DNA of 64,000 nt from Alitta virens (lineage: Eukaryota; Annelida; Polychaeta; Phyllodocida; Nereididae): positions 25,902,313-25,966,312 of the forward strand of contig OW028585.1 in NCBI GenBank assembly GCA_932294295.1. The letters run 5' to 3'. The notes beneath the pieces are model-generated. The model worked only from the letters and a program-made list of their open reading frames with translations, was not told the origin of the DNA and did no database searches. Numbering within the stretch: position 1 is the stretch's first letter; each line of letters opens with the position of its first letter. Made by a program: the position numbers and the translations under genes. Below, in pieces: positions 24,599 through 36,427 of the stretch.

Positions 24599-25853
24599 TC
24601 CCCAAACCTGGCAAGGACACCAAGATTCCTGGTAACAACCAACCGATTTCCTTGCTTCATGTGTTGCTAAACTTTTTGAAAAATGTATTGCCAGGCCTCT
24701 CATTGACCACTTGGTCAACTCTCAGTTACTTAATCCATGGCAGAGAGCTTACCTTCCCAGGAAGGAGGCCAATGAACATGTTTACAGATTTGCAACACAG
24801 ATTAGAACAGCAGTGGATTTCGGCTGGACCTCCGGGGCCATCCTCCTCGATGTTGAGAAGGCCTTTGACTCGGTCTGGTAGGACGGACTCCGGTACAAGT
24901 TATCAGAGTACGAACTCCCAACCAAGCTCGTTCGGCTTCTCTCATCTTTCCTAGAAGGCAGGACCATTGCAGTAAGAATAGGTAACACAGTATCACGACA
25001 GGTACAGCTTAAGGCTGGCACTCCACAAGGGTCTGTATTGAGTCCAATTCTCTTTAACATGTATGTAAATGACATCCCTTTCACACCTGACAATAGAGTA
25101 CAAATTTCACAATTTGCTGATAAGCAGTACCAACCGAGGATTCAAGCTGCTCCAGAAGGACCTCCAAAGCTATATGGATGACCTGCAACAATGGTGCTTT
25201 ACCTGGCATATCAAGATGAACCCTGTCAAGTCCCAGCTCATCTACTTCACCAAGCGTAGAACCAGGGTCCCAGACCAACTCAAGGAAATCCAACTCTTTG
25301 GAATCCCAATCCCGGTTGTGAAGGGAGCAAAGCTCCTAGGCCTCACCTTCACTGCTCCAAAAGTTGACCTCCTGCAACACTGCAAGAACCTGCGACAGAA
25401 AGCAGAGACCAGAATCAACCTACTGCGTAGTCTCAGGGGCACGTCGTTGGGTGCCAATATACCCACACTTCTCCATTTATATAAAACTTTTATATCAGAC
25501 CAGTTCTAGAAACTGGTTTTGTTGCAACAGCTCATACTAACCGTAATGCCATATACCACCTTGTCATTGCAGAAACCAAAACACTCAGAGTCACACTCAA
25601 GGCGTTTTACACTCCAGGCAAATGTCGTATCACAAACCAGGACCTCTACAGAATGTATGGAGGACCCTCCATCACTGAGAGAATCCAAGCTCTAAATTCA
25701 ACTGCTCTCCTGCAGCGTTATTCTGAGTCAACACTCCGCAATGACCTTGACAACATCATCCAGCACATGGCATGGCACCGCAAAGCCACCCATCCAAGAG
25801 TATCAGAACTTGTCGATTTGATCACCTTACATCTTGAAGATAACCTGTATTGA
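24595..25853 (+). pseudogene. LINE reverse transcriptase and C-terminus, multiply disrupted
   Basis: IPKPGKD (24598) and the palm motif LDVEKAFDSVW (about 24850) lie in different frames. Next comes RTIAVRIGNTVSRQVQLKAG followed by TPQGSVLSPILFNMYVNDIP. At the YADD site the sequence reads QFAD then runs into unrelated codons, so the catalytic Asp pair and the following segment are deleted. The downstream thumb (25140-25509, LQQWCFTWHIKMNPVKSQLIYF) is open again, and a last piece (25653-25853) ends in a conserved-looking tail. Confidence 0.75.
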
Positions 25854-25999
25854 TCTCTAATCCCTCTCTTTTTCTATTTTTCCAGGCACATGGCCACAGG
25901 CGACCACCTCTCTCAAAAATCAACCAACCAACCCTGTTGATACAGCGCTGAGCCACACTTCCATCCAACAAGTCCTGAACCTCTCCTGAGTCCCAGGAG

Positions 26000-26858
26000 C
26001 TCCACCTAACAACAAGAGGATGCTTTTATAAAATACACTTACCCCATAGGTGTGAATTAAATCTAAGTATAATAGCTATTTCCTTGTTCCGGAAGATGTG
26101 AATATGCTTTTCATGGGTCAAACCACATAATAAGTATACACAGATCAGAAACTTTCTTATTTAAATTCAAACCATGGCAATTGCTAGGGTTAGTAGCCTT
26201 GACCACTGTTATGTAATCAAGATGACATTGCATGGTCATATTGCTAATGTAAACATAATCAGGCTGCCGAGTTATTTGTCTTAAGGGTAGTTCCAATTTC
26301 TAACACAAGTTTGAATAGTGGGTTCTACCTGAAAAATGCCATTCCTTATTCAGAAGTGGTATAAAAATATGAAAACAATATTCCTAGCCATGGTGATGTC
26401 ACACAAAAAAAGGTTTTGACTCTATTTTAATTATCTATTCATGCGGACTCTCAGTCAGCTGCATAGTTTAATTATCCCTTCACAAGTTCACATGCTAGGT
26501 GTCAAATTTTTTCTTTGTGCAATGATATATATATAAAAAAAAAAATTCTAATCAGTAAGTTTTTTCTTATTGGGAGGTTTTATTATCAGTTTGGGTGAGT
26601 AGTTTATTGATCTCCACTATGCACTGTTTCACACATTCAAGAACAAAATATGACAATTATTCTATGGGTTGCAACTTAAATTCACAATGATGAAATGAAT
26701 CATGAACTTCAAAATAATATTATTCAAATTATGTCAAATTCACGGTGATTATGTGTAATAATATAACAAAATTATCTATAATAAAAAGGATTGTTTTGTC
26801 ACACAATACGCATTACAGAGATCTTATTCAATTCCAGTATGGTTTCATGTTTTTACAG
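26000..26858. other. Non-coding sequence upstream of the BTB-BACK exon
   Basis: No exon recognised. It would be intron if the gene's upstream exons lie further left. A polypyrimidine-rich stretch and TTTTTACAG at 26850-26858 form the acceptor of the next exon. Confidence 0.45.
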
Positions 26859-27819
26859 GTACATGTACAGTGATGAAATACCTATATCAAATGACAATGT
26901 GTTCCCTCTTCTGTCTGCTTCTAAACAACTCAAGATAAAATATCTGGAGGAGCTATGCACTGATCACATCATTAAATCCATTGGGACTGGCAATGTTTGT
27001 TCTTACATGGAGGAGGCAATTAACTTCAATTCTGAGAGAATAAAGAAGAAGTGTCTGGAAATATTTTCAAAGCAAACTCAAGCGGTATTGAAAGCTTATT
27101 CATTCCAGAAGTTGACTCAGCCTGCTCTTTCTACTTTCCTTGATGTTGGTTCTACCAATGTATTAGAAATTGAGATTTTCCGAGAGATACAACGATGGCT
27201 GAATGGAAAATGCAATGATGCCAAAATTTCCAGAAATGGTGCCAACATGAGACACATTATAGGAGATGCCTTGTACAAAATACGATTCCCAACCATGACC
27301 ACACAAGATTTTGCAAATGCAGTCTCTACAATTAATGGGTTTTTGACTGACAGGGAAATAAAACAAGTTTTTCAGAAGATTACAGTTTTTGACAATGAAG
27401 GCATTGAATGTCCTTTCTCAAACAAATTTCGTTGTGAAGAGAGCTGTTACATCATTGCTGACATGGAGCAATTGTGCAATCAGAAGGTGCTTTATAACTT
27501 GAAAGACAAACAACACTGTGACTTCAATTCATTGTTGAACGTCATGAAAGATGGTTCAGATGAAGCTGAAATTGGACTTGAATTGGTTTCGTACAGAATT
27601 GTTTTGCAGTGTTATGCTGATTTGGCAAACAGTATTGCTATAACAACTCCAGCAAATGATGGAAATAAAGACATTCGTAACAAGCTCCATGATGAATTTC
27701 ATGCTTGGCAAAAAACTGCAAAAACTAAAAATGTAAGCAAAATAATGACAGAATTCTTACAAATGAGAAATCAGTTGAACAAAATTTGCAAATGGACCTT
27801 TCAACTACCACTTCCATGA
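26859..27819 (+). CDS. Terminal exon of a BTB-BACK domain protein (BTBD1/2/3/6-like)
   Basis: An acceptor (TTTTTACAG) at 26850-26858 leads into Y-M-Y-S-D-E-I, the start of the last BTB helices (RYMYSDEIPISNDNVFPLLSASKQLKIKYLEELC). The BACK domain follows: CSYMEEAINFNSERIKKKCLEIF, then FLDVGSTNVLEIEIFREIQRWL, then ALYKIRFPTMTTQDFANAV. The C-terminal ~130 residues have no domain I know. In BTBD relatives the N-terminal half of the BTB fold comes from an upstream exon; I could not find it in the window. Such proteins usually act as substrate adaptors for Cullin-3 ubiquitin ligases. The frame is open to a TGA at 27817, and AATAAA follows at 27884. The frame also reads open upstream of the acceptor, which I treat as chance. 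Confidence 0.75.
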
Positions 27820-27883
27820 CCAACACCACAATCACTTGATATTGCTTCAAAGAATTTTTTTAAAGAATGTGGTGATCATGACA

Positions 27884-27994
27884 AATAAAAAAGCATAATG
27901 CTAAATGATCATTGTAATCACTACTTGTCTAGTATGTATTTACTACTTATAAGCATTGAATCTGTTACTTATGTTGAGAACTGTCTTGAATAAA
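27884..27994 (+). terminator. Polyadenylation signals of the BTB-BACK gene
   Basis: AATAAA at 27884-27889, 65 bp after the stop codon, and a second AATAAA at 27989-27994. Either could direct 3' end formation. Confidence 0.55.
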
Positions 27995-29090
27995 GTATCT
28001 TGTCATATATTCCCAGCGACATTTAATCATATCAGGATAAAACCTGGATTGTCTCCATATTTGATATATATCTATTTCATGCAAGAGCTCTGTGTAATAG
28101 AATTCTGCTCAGTGATGCCGCAAATTAATCTAAATTTTAATTCAAATATAAATACCAGAGTATATATGTATAGAACTTTGAATGCAGTTATGAAATTATT
28201 TATCTTAATTTTGCGAATTCATTTCTTGTAATAAATCAATCATGAGTTTATAAAATGGTTAAATCAATTAGTGAATTCATTTTAGTTTAGGTATATGTAA
28301 TGTTGAGATATCATGTGTGGTACAAATCATTTAATGACTTACGACAGAGATTTCTTCATCCAAACAATGTCCAAAAAGGTAAAAAATAACCCAGGACCTT
28401 CAGAGGATTTGACCAAAGTCTTCAGCTACTTGACCACCCAACTGCCTAAAACAAGTTACTCCAGTAATGTAGTAGCATAGAAAAACATTTCCTTCCAGTC
28501 ATAATGTTGTGGACTCTCAAAAATCAAGATTTCTTTCACTGCAGAACAAGCTGCATAAATAAACATGAAAAATGAATGTTCAGAATGCATCAAAACAACA
28601 ACATAAAGATCAGTCTTAAAAATTATGCAGTTTCATCAACAAATTCTGGTTTTATCGTTCATCCCTATAAATTAATAACAAATCTATCACAATTAATCTT
28701 TAAGACTAGATATTGATATGGTGTAAATATAATACTATGTCCTTCCTCTTTTCATACTTCCTCACAACAATTTATTTTGGGATTAAGAATAGTGGTTCAA
28801 AAAAGGCTTGTAAAGCAAAAATGATAATAATGCTTATGTAATCAATTTATCACAGACAGCCGGTTCATTAGAAAAACAACAACCAAAAGGATAAATATCT
28901 CAAATAAAATATGTCAAATAATAAATTCAGTGTATATAAATGGTTTATCAGATCTAATCCTCACAGTTCACATTCATAAATACTATCACAGAAATACAAG
29001 TTAGATCATCTTCAAAATAAGTGTACATAAGTGATGTACACTAAGTTCAAAGTAATATTTATACATATTATGCTAGATGGTGCTTCATAT
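27995..29090. other. Spacer between the BTB-BACK gene and the dynein relic
   Basis: No exon, repeat or RNA gene recognised. Confidence 0.4.
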
Positions 29091-29097
29091 AACTATC

Positions 29098-29206
29098 TAA
29101 TTGACACAATTGCGACCCAGTGTGCTTCATCGTGATTGGACGGAACCATCATATTGAAAACAAAGTTAGTCGAATGGCCGGTTGTCGACAGAGTTCCACG
29201 TTAAAT
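29098..29206 (-). pseudogene. Orphan dynein last-exon relic
   Basis: Reads [35 protein letters not shown] and then TAG. The first 30 residues match the end of dynein heavy chains ([29 protein letters not shown]). In the same frame an in-frame TAA lies directly before the Arg codon with no AG acceptor between, and the family's last residues (RGVALLCQL) are replaced. Confidence 0.75.
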
Positions 29207-29289
29207 AAATTAAGTGACAGAACAAAATAAATTAAATCAGGTGTGTTCATAATTCCTATGAGAGTGCAGATAATGTCTCGATGACACTG

Positions 29290-29545
29290 GGTCTGAAGCT
29301 TAGTCAGCTTGTATGTAATGATGAGATGATAAGGATTGGAGTCTACATCATGTTACACATTTAGCCATGATTGGGGTCATTTACTTGCCTCAGCATAGAT
29401 ACTGAGTACAAGGCACCCCAAATTTAACGTCTCATGCGATTGACATCCAGCCCGAGCCGCGGGATCAAACCAGGGACCTTCAGCAATGCAGGCCAATGTG
29501 GAATTGGCGGATGCCTTAGACATTAGGCTCCTTGAGTAAGTCTCA
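29290..29545 (-). mobile_element. tRNA-derived SINE, second family
   Basis: On the minus strand: GGAGCCTAATGTCTAAGGCATCCGCC (degenerate A box), then GAAGGTCCCTGGTTTGATCC (B-box-like GGTTTGATCC). A tRNA-unrelated body to about 29290 follows. A related head lies at 50295-50365 in plus orientation. Confidence 0.5.
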
Positions 29546-29854
29546 CCAAACAAATTAAAATTGTATTATAGCAAGTAGAAGTAATTAAATCTGCCTCATT
29601 GTTGAGATCCAGTATGCAAATAGGAGGGGCACATTACAATAACTGTTATACAAGTGGGATAACCGATTTTAAATACCAAAGGTCTAGTGAAGTTAAACTA
29701 CTCGCCATTAGTAGGTTCTGAAATTTCCTATAAGTATTACAATTCTAATAATACATTAACACTCTTCCATATTTTTTCTATTCTCAATATTTTTATGAAT
29801 GCCTGACTTGGAAAAGCAAAGCAGTAGACATAGCAAATAATTTCAAATTCTTAC

Positions 29855-29947
29855 TGTTGGCACTTGGTCCGTCAATTGCTTCATTCAATTTTCGAATCTT
29901 GCGATCCCACCGAGCTCCCTCCACAAAGAGTCCTTTAATGTAGGCAC
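29855..29947 (-). pseudogene. Dynein exon (GARWDRK)
   Basis: Acceptor TTTACAG, donor GTAAGA. Encodes AYIKGLFVEGARWDRKIRKL NEAIDGPSAN after the shared Gly codon. This matches the dynein C-terminal pattern GVYvxGLfLEGArWD. Confidence 0.85.
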
Positions 29948-30281
29948 CTGTAAATGAAAATCAAGTCAGGTTAATGTAAATATTTTAAGTAGGTTTAGAT
30001 TTAGAGACATGGGCATGCCAATGAAAGACTGTAATGAACGACTTTCTGCTCTACAAAGGAGGTTTATGTGATGAAAAAGAAGAAAAAAGTAAGAAAGAAT
30101 AAAGTAAGAAAAAACAAAGGGGGGTAACACTTAAACATAATCGTAAGTGAACTTGGAACTCAGAAAATCTTTATTTGACAGGGTATATAAAAATGCAAGG
30201 TAATCAAATTGCTTATAATTGTTGTGTGTTCTCTAAACATTTAAAGAATACACTTACTACAAATAACTGCAATGACAACAA

Positions 30282-30430
30282 GATAGATAGATAAATAGAT
30301 AGATAGATAGATAGATAGATATATAGATAGATAGATTCTATTTTGCCATAAGCCATACATGACACAAATAAAAATCAGCAAGGATGCCTAGTAATTATAA
30401 AGAGTTGAGGTAATTATTATTATTATTAAT
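30282..30430. repeat. GATA and TTA microsatellites
   Basis: (GATA)n at 30282-30335 and (TTA)n at 30412-30427, inside a dynein-relic intron. Confidence 0.9.
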
Positions 30431-30700
30431 CTTTATTGCAGACACACACACATACATTAGGTACAATATATGGGGGTCCATATAAGATACCCTGTTTGCT
30501 GTTGCCTATGAATGGAAAAAAGTAAGGCAGTAAACTATTGCAGATATGAGATCAATCCATGTTGGACACATGTTGCACAAAGGTTGGCAGTAACATTAAT
30601 TTTAAACCAAATCTTTCTCATTTAAAGACTGCACAAACCTTGTCCACCACTAATATAATTCTCATAAACACAAATTTATGTTGAGATTCTAAGCACTCAC

Positions 30701-30878
30701 CATCATCCAGAGGTTCCCTGAACTCTTTGTCCCCTAGGACTTCGAAGTCGAAGGTCAGTAGATCAATAAGAATGGTGTATTTATGAGCGTAATTCTGCTG
30801 GATGCCGGTCAAGAAAGCTTGCGTGAAATAGAAGCCAGAGACCCAGAATGTCACTGGAGGACCTTGATCATACCAATC
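30701..30878 (-). pseudogene. Dynein exon ([15 protein letters not shown])
   Basis: Acceptor TTTTTCAG, donor GTGAGT. Encodes [60 protein letters not shown], an intact C-terminal-domain segment. The split Gly codon is completed by the next exon at 29947. Confidence 0.9.
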
Positions 30879-31114
30879 CTGAAAAAGAGTAGAAATAAGT
30901 AGGGTTAAATTGAAAACTCATACAATATCCTCAGCTAAAAGAACAAGTGTTTTTCATTTTCTTTCTATAGTACTAATAATTTGTTTTCATTAAATACAGG
31001 GTTAAAATGGAAAACAGCTGTGCTGATACGCATAGCCTTTTAAAATATCTTATTATAATAATGATGATACTTTGCATATCGTAATGTTCTGGAAGTGGCC
31101 ATAGCTCCAACCAC

Positions 31115-31305
31115 AAAGAAGAGGGTTTCGCACGACACCGGGATTGGGAACAATCAGCTACCCAAGGACGCCATAAACAGTTGCAGATTTAAGAGGTAAC
31201 ACTTGTGTACGTTAGCAGAAATACTCCCTATTATCACATAAATAAAGGTCAGCTCATTCTGGCCAGATGAGGGCACTCCCAGGAGTGCGAAACCTTCTCT
31301 CTTAT
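31115..31305. mobile_element. Short MITE-like element
   Basis: The left end AAGAGGGTTTCGCAC (31120s) is mirrored at the right by GTGCGAAACCTTCTCTCTT (31286-31304). This gives roughly 15-bp terminal inverted repeats about 185 bp apart, with no coding capacity. Target duplication not resolved. Confidence 0.5.
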
Positions 31306-31472
31306 TGTTGTATTCTGCGTGGTTCAAATAAAATCGCTGGCTGATGCCTGTGCTTGAATAAATATTCTAACCAACCAAGCATGCTACCATGTGTCTATAT
31401 TTACTCCATACTGCATTGAATTGCTTATAGTGAGACTTGCATCCAAAATACTCGTATTTCCTTTCAAAATAC

Positions 31473-31621
31473 CTGTAAGAACTTGAACCTAGCAAGGAAG
31501 TCATTGACATAGGCCCAACAGGTTTAAGCGATGGATAGGAGTGTTTCATTCACATGGCAGGGATTCTCGCTTTCAGGATGCTCATCGTCACTTCTTCCAA
31601 ATCAGAGGACACAACCATACC
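31473..31621 (-). pseudogene. Dynein exon (IPAMW-YPSLKP), stop and frameshift
   Basis: Acceptor CAACAG, donor GTATTT. Reads GMVVSSDLEEVTMSILKARI PAM, then TGA (31550-31552) where the family has Trp, then MKHSYPSLKPVG. A frameshift at 31512-31516 follows, then YVNDFLARFKFLQ. The conserved phrase is IPxxWxxxSYPSLKPLxxyxxDLlxRxxF. Confidence 0.85.
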
Positions 31622-31624
31622 CTG

Positions 31625-34600
31625 TTGGACGCAAAGAGGATGTATGTTAAGATACAAAATGTAAATTAAATCTATCCTAGATAACTTGCAACTTGGGGCC
31701 AACATTGGGCTAACATTCGAGAATCTTGCAAAGAGTTGAGCTGCAAACTTTGGCAGACTTTTGTGTATTTGAAATTTGCAGCTGTGACATTGGGTTAACG
31801 TGGCATTTTTTTTAGCGATGATACATAAAAAGCTATGGAAGATTACATTGCAAAAAAATAACTTATATTTTTATTTTTTATTTTAATTGATATTTTAGCT
31901 ATGTTTTATAGACTAATTTAAAAAAAAACAGTTTGAATAAATTGTTCCAGTGATTTAACATGTTTGGTGTAATAATGATATTTCATTTTTTTTCTTTTCC
32001 ATACATTACAGTCAAACCTTTTCTAACAGCTACCTGCAAAGAACGACCACCCGCTTTAAACGGCCACTGCGTTGCAACTCCCCTATACTGAAATATTACA
32101 GTAGGGTGTACAAATATGACATATAGGTCTTTTGTGACCTCTACATGTCGGTAAAATTCATTCATAGATGGCAAACCCGGGCAGAAACAGTAACCCCATC
32201 TCCTAGTACTTGGCCAGGGAAGATCCCTTAATTCTAGCTCAGCTGCTCTGTACAATTATCATTGTCTACCGCCCTTTTAATCAAACGGCAACCATTCTTA
32301 AATGGCCTTTTTTTTATTCCCTTGTGTGAGTACGTAACACCAGGGGCTGATCCAAAACATTTTGAATGAAAATGATGATGAAAAAGTTGCTTATCTGCCA
32401 CCTCTCTCTGTCAGAATTCCTTAGATGTGCCCCTGTACCCGAATAGTAAAGCCGCTGAAGGGCACCACAAAGCATTTTTAAGTCTTCGTGAGACTATTCT
32501 ATCACCAAGCAGATCCACTGTAAAATTTAGCTTCCAGATGGTGTTGCGATGTTCATTTGAACTTGAAATTCTCTTGTTATGATGCCAAAATTGTGTCATA
32601 ATGTGAAAGCAATGTTTAAACCTATCCAGCAGAATTTAGTTTGTAAATTTCTGAAAGTTATATTATCACACATCTTTGATGAAATGTGTGGTGCATTTAC
32701 ATTGAAAGAGTGTACCACATTGAAGTAAATACATTTTTTGGTTAAAAGATTTGCAATATGCGTTTGAAATATCATGTCGCTAATAAAAGTTACACAACAT
32801 CGAAGAATTCATGGATATTGCCTTAATAATACTATCTCTAGTAGTACATGTGAATAAATCTAAACTACTAGGTAGGATGTTAGTTTAACTTCCAGCAATC
32901 TCACATTCTAATTAAGTCCTAATATAATTGTTTAACAGAGAACAAAGTCTCTCCAATGTCGAAAGCTAGTGTTAAGTGTCTGAAATCGCAGAAAAAAAAG
33001 TGCATACGTGAATTCATAGAGTTGCACCCAGTAAAATTTGCTAAATAACTTGTTTTGAGATAGTCGTTAGAATAACAGTCGAGATATAGAATTGCGGATG
33101 GATTTGTGTTAAATGAGTTATTTCAGTCTTACCCTTTTCTGTTGACAGTAAATCAGACAGCATTTATATTAAGTCACACTTCAATATATCAAGATAATAT
33201 CACAGAATAATTATTGCACATTGGCAAGTGTAATATCAGTCTTTTATGAATAGATCATACCAGTACAATTATATTGCAGAAGGAAACGTGTTATGTCCTT
33301 TGCGGTAATAAAAAATTGACTGATCATTATCCATCATGCAATTTTAACAGATAATTGAAACTTTACATATTTCAGAAACCAGTTTTCTGAATTTCTCCGC
33401 ATTTCAGAAATCAGTCATGCTATGTAAAACCCTCATATATGATTGGCTAATGATCTGATCTTAATATGAAATCATCATTTTTGCCAACATACCCGTGCTC
33501 TAGTCCTTTTCTATAAAATAAATGTTCACTCAAATGAATATGTCACGGAACACAAATGGTGTCCAGACAAGGTGCATCAGCTGCCTGATGACATTTTCAA
33601 GCACCAAACTTTGGTCTGTCTTAGTACCCAATTTGTTCTCCATGCCAACATACTCTGTCAGGCTCATTTGCATGGAAATCAATCAATATTTAGGTATCCC
33701 ACCAACGATTTGAAACTCCGGGTTCAAATGATGATGAATACTGCGGAAAACCTGTATATCAGCTTTTTTATTTTTCAAGAGAGACCACAAGGATTGTAAA
33801 TATTAACATCTATTACAAAAATAATTTAAAGAACTTTTATATTTACCAGTTTTACTTGATAAAGTGCTCCATTGAGTCAAGTATCAATATACAGTTGCAA
33901 ACAACCAGTGAAAAAAGAAAAAAAAAAAGCTAGATCAATGAAAGCACATATCAATAATGCTCAAGCAATACTACACTGCTATCATTAAAAGTAATAAAGT
34001 ACACCAATACTTCAAAATTACTTATGTCCTAATATTTGAAACATTACATCCAAAGAAAATAAGATTTCCTTTTCGAAATTTGTGCCAATCACGTAAAATA
34101 TTTAGATCCAAGCACGGGGTCAGTTGTTCGAGTGTCATATTATGTGATTAAATGAAATTATATCAGTAAATTTAATTACCCAACTACAAATAAAAAGAAC
34201 CAATCAAATAACTAATTCTTGATGAAACTCATCACCATTAAGATTAATCATGTTTCCAATGCAAATTGTTATCTTCGGAGACACAAACACAGTGCCAATA
34301 ACCGATTTTTCAATGGACATTTATGCGAATGGCTTTTTACCTTTCTCAGATATGGGAGTTTTTTGTGGCCACTCTTCAACAATATGGAATACATTTTGAT
34401 ATTTATTTTCATTCTTTGATGCCTGAAGAAAATTTGACCCTATTTTATGCCATGTTCTGCAGAGTCATTGACTAAATTCAAAGCACCTAGATTATATTCT
34501 GCATTTTCAAGGGATGCTTTGCAGGAATTAAGCAGACAACCATTTGGTCACATTTATAAAAACTGTATATAGCTCCAGAATGGGGAATAGATACCTTGAA

Positions 34601-34715
34601 CCCGGATAGATGAGGTCTGCTTATTCCATCACAGGAGATATGATTGTTGGAAAAACGGATGTCTCCATGACCAGTGCCAATTTTGACTTGGTTTATTCTC
34701 ATCAGGTGTCTTGGC
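31625..34715. other. Dynein-relic intronic sequence
   Basis: No dynein exon recognised here. At 31996-32070, CAGTCAAACCTTTTCTAACAG followed by 'AAACGGCCACTG' resembles the end of a DNA-transposon-derived repeat. A 71-codon minus-strand frame at 34702-34487 continues, past the TAA-flanked insertion, into sequence at 36430-36540, but I cannot name its product. Confidence 0.35.
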
Positions 34716-34718
34716 TAA

Positions 34719-36427
34719 AGCCCCGTTCCCACATAGCCGAGTTTCTCGTAGTCAACTCGTAGTATTACGTAACACGCCTCTCGGGCCCAATTCGTACTAA
34801 ACTCTGCGATTACTCCTCGCACTCGAGAGATGTTCGGCGAGAAACTCCTGTGACTCGTAGCGAACTCGTGAGATTTGGAGCCGAGTATCCCGAGTATCCC
34901 GAGTATGCCGCGCTGCACGGCACACTCGGCGGATTTTCCAGGAGTTCAAAAACTCGGCCATGACTCGCCGAGTTACTCCTCAAACTCGCCGAGTTACTCC
35001 TCAAACTCGCCGAGTTACTCCTCGAACTCGGCGAGTTACTCCTCGAACTCGGCGAGTTACTCGGCGCTAATTTCACTCGTATTACACTCGGGGGGGATGT
35101 TCAGGAGTGCGAGGAGTAACTCGGCGAGTTGTAGGAGTAACTCACCGAGTTGTAGGAGTAACTCGCCGAGTAACTCGTCGAGTTCTACCTTTAGTACATG
35201 CATCATCAGCGTAGGGGGTCGTATATAATATAAAAGGCCGCTGCTCCTATAATATTAGTCCGATTTTCGTCAAATAAAGATTGTTTTGTAGTATAATTCA
35301 TAGTGACTCCATAGGTTTTTTCGGATTGAAAATAGACCAAATATTAAGCGAGATATTCGTCTGAGAAGGCGGTTGTCTGGCGGTGGCTGCTGCTCCATTT
35401 ATATTATTCCGATTTTCGTCAAATAAATATTGAATTATAGTCGAGTTCATACTTATTCCACACAGATTTTCAGATTGAAAATAGACCAAATATTAAGCGA
35501 GATATTCGTCTGAGAAGGCAGGTAGTCTGGCGGCGGCAAGGTGCTCTGTGTATGGCCCTGACTTGAATGGTGTAGTCAATATTTTTGACCATTTTATATA
35601 CATTGTTTGGATGAGCTTTATTGCAATTCATTTCTACTCATTCTGCCAACTGCCATGACTGTTATGTCAATTGCTATTAGCATTTTGAATGATACAAAGA
35701 ATGGGTGTAGAGAATACAGCAAATTCAATACATGTGTCAATTGCCTAATTGCCTAAATTGGGGTTCTTTGACCTGTCATTTCATAGTTTGTTCAAAGATG
35801 ACACAGTAATATGACATTGTCTTGATTGTCATTCACAATTACAAAAATATGTAATTGCTTTCATTAATTAAAAGCAATATATTTTATTGTAATTACCAGG
35901 CAATGATTATATTTGTATAACTTTCTTATCTTTTTGTGTTAATTTGAATCTTATTGTGATATTATGATCAGTATAAATTTGTGTATTTTTGTAAAATTGA
36001 AATCTAATATTGATATTGTAATTAGTATTTGTGATTTGATCTGTGATTTTATTTGCTATATTTAATTTACTTATACTGGTGCTCCCTGAAGCGTCCGCGC
36101 CTAGACTGTATTAATGCAGAAAGCTGAGCGCTTCTTTAAAAAGCTACTGCTCCCTTAATATTAGTCCGATTTTCGTCAAATAAAGATTGTTTTGTAGTAT
36201 AATTCATAGTGACTCCATAGGTTTTTTCGGATCGAAAATAGACCAAATATTAAGCGAGATATGCATCTGAGAATGCAGGTAGGCTGGCGTCGGCCTACCG
36301 AGTAACTCGGCGAGTAACCCGCCGAGTCACTTTTTCCGCCAGAATTCGTCGCCAACTCCTCGAATTTTGGCCGTTACGTAATACTACGAGTTGACTACGA
36401 CAAACTCGGCTATGTGGGAACGGGGCT
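34719..36427. mobile_element. Non-autonomous PIF/Harbinger-like element, copy 1
   Basis: 1709 bp, bounded by inverted repeats starting AGCCCCGTTCCCACATAGCC and flanked by TAA on both sides (34716-34718 and 36428-36430). A 3-bp TAA/TTA target duplication is the mark of the PIF/Harbinger superfamily (known), but no transposase or Myb-like gene is present (seen). Inside each end are arrays of GAGT/ACTC palindromes. The middle (35540-36075) is AT-rich. A 130-bp module occurs three times (about 35243, 35395 and 36145). Confidence 0.85.
34960..35190. repeat. Array of GAGTTACTC-type palindromes
   Basis: Units such as ACTCGCCGAGTTACTCCTCA and GAACTCGGCGAGTTACTCCT follow each other for about 230 bp, centred on a change of strand bias near 35090. 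Each unit contains the self-complementary cores CTCGGCGAG or GAGTNACTC. The open frames over it (Ser-Asn repeats) are by-products. Confidence 0.85.

Larger units (their letters stand above)
22690..26000 (+). mobile_element. Jockey/I-like non-LTR retrotransposon, broken
   Basis: On the plus strand: the end of an ORF1 (about 22785-23020), an endonuclease (23075 onward), an RT split over several frames (about 24480-25510), and a C-terminal piece ending at 25853. The RT motif string KAGTPQGSVLSPILFNMYVNDIP is visible around 25012-25083. The clade is judged by motif style (IPKPGKD, VEKAFDSVW, FGIPIPV). The 5' end is truncated inside ORF1. Termini are estimates; no target-site duplication was identified. 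Confidence 0.8.

Noticed and set aside
23542..25466. Many minus-strand open frames of 60-100 codons
   Set aside because: Shadows of the GC-richer plus-strand LINE coding sequence.
32000..32255. 90-codon minus-strand frame
   Set aside because: Overlaps a DNA-transposon-like end sequence and has no family match.
34810..35228. Ser/Asn-repeat open frames on both strands
   Set aside because: Produced by the GAGT/ACTC arrays of the DNA element; not conserved as protein.
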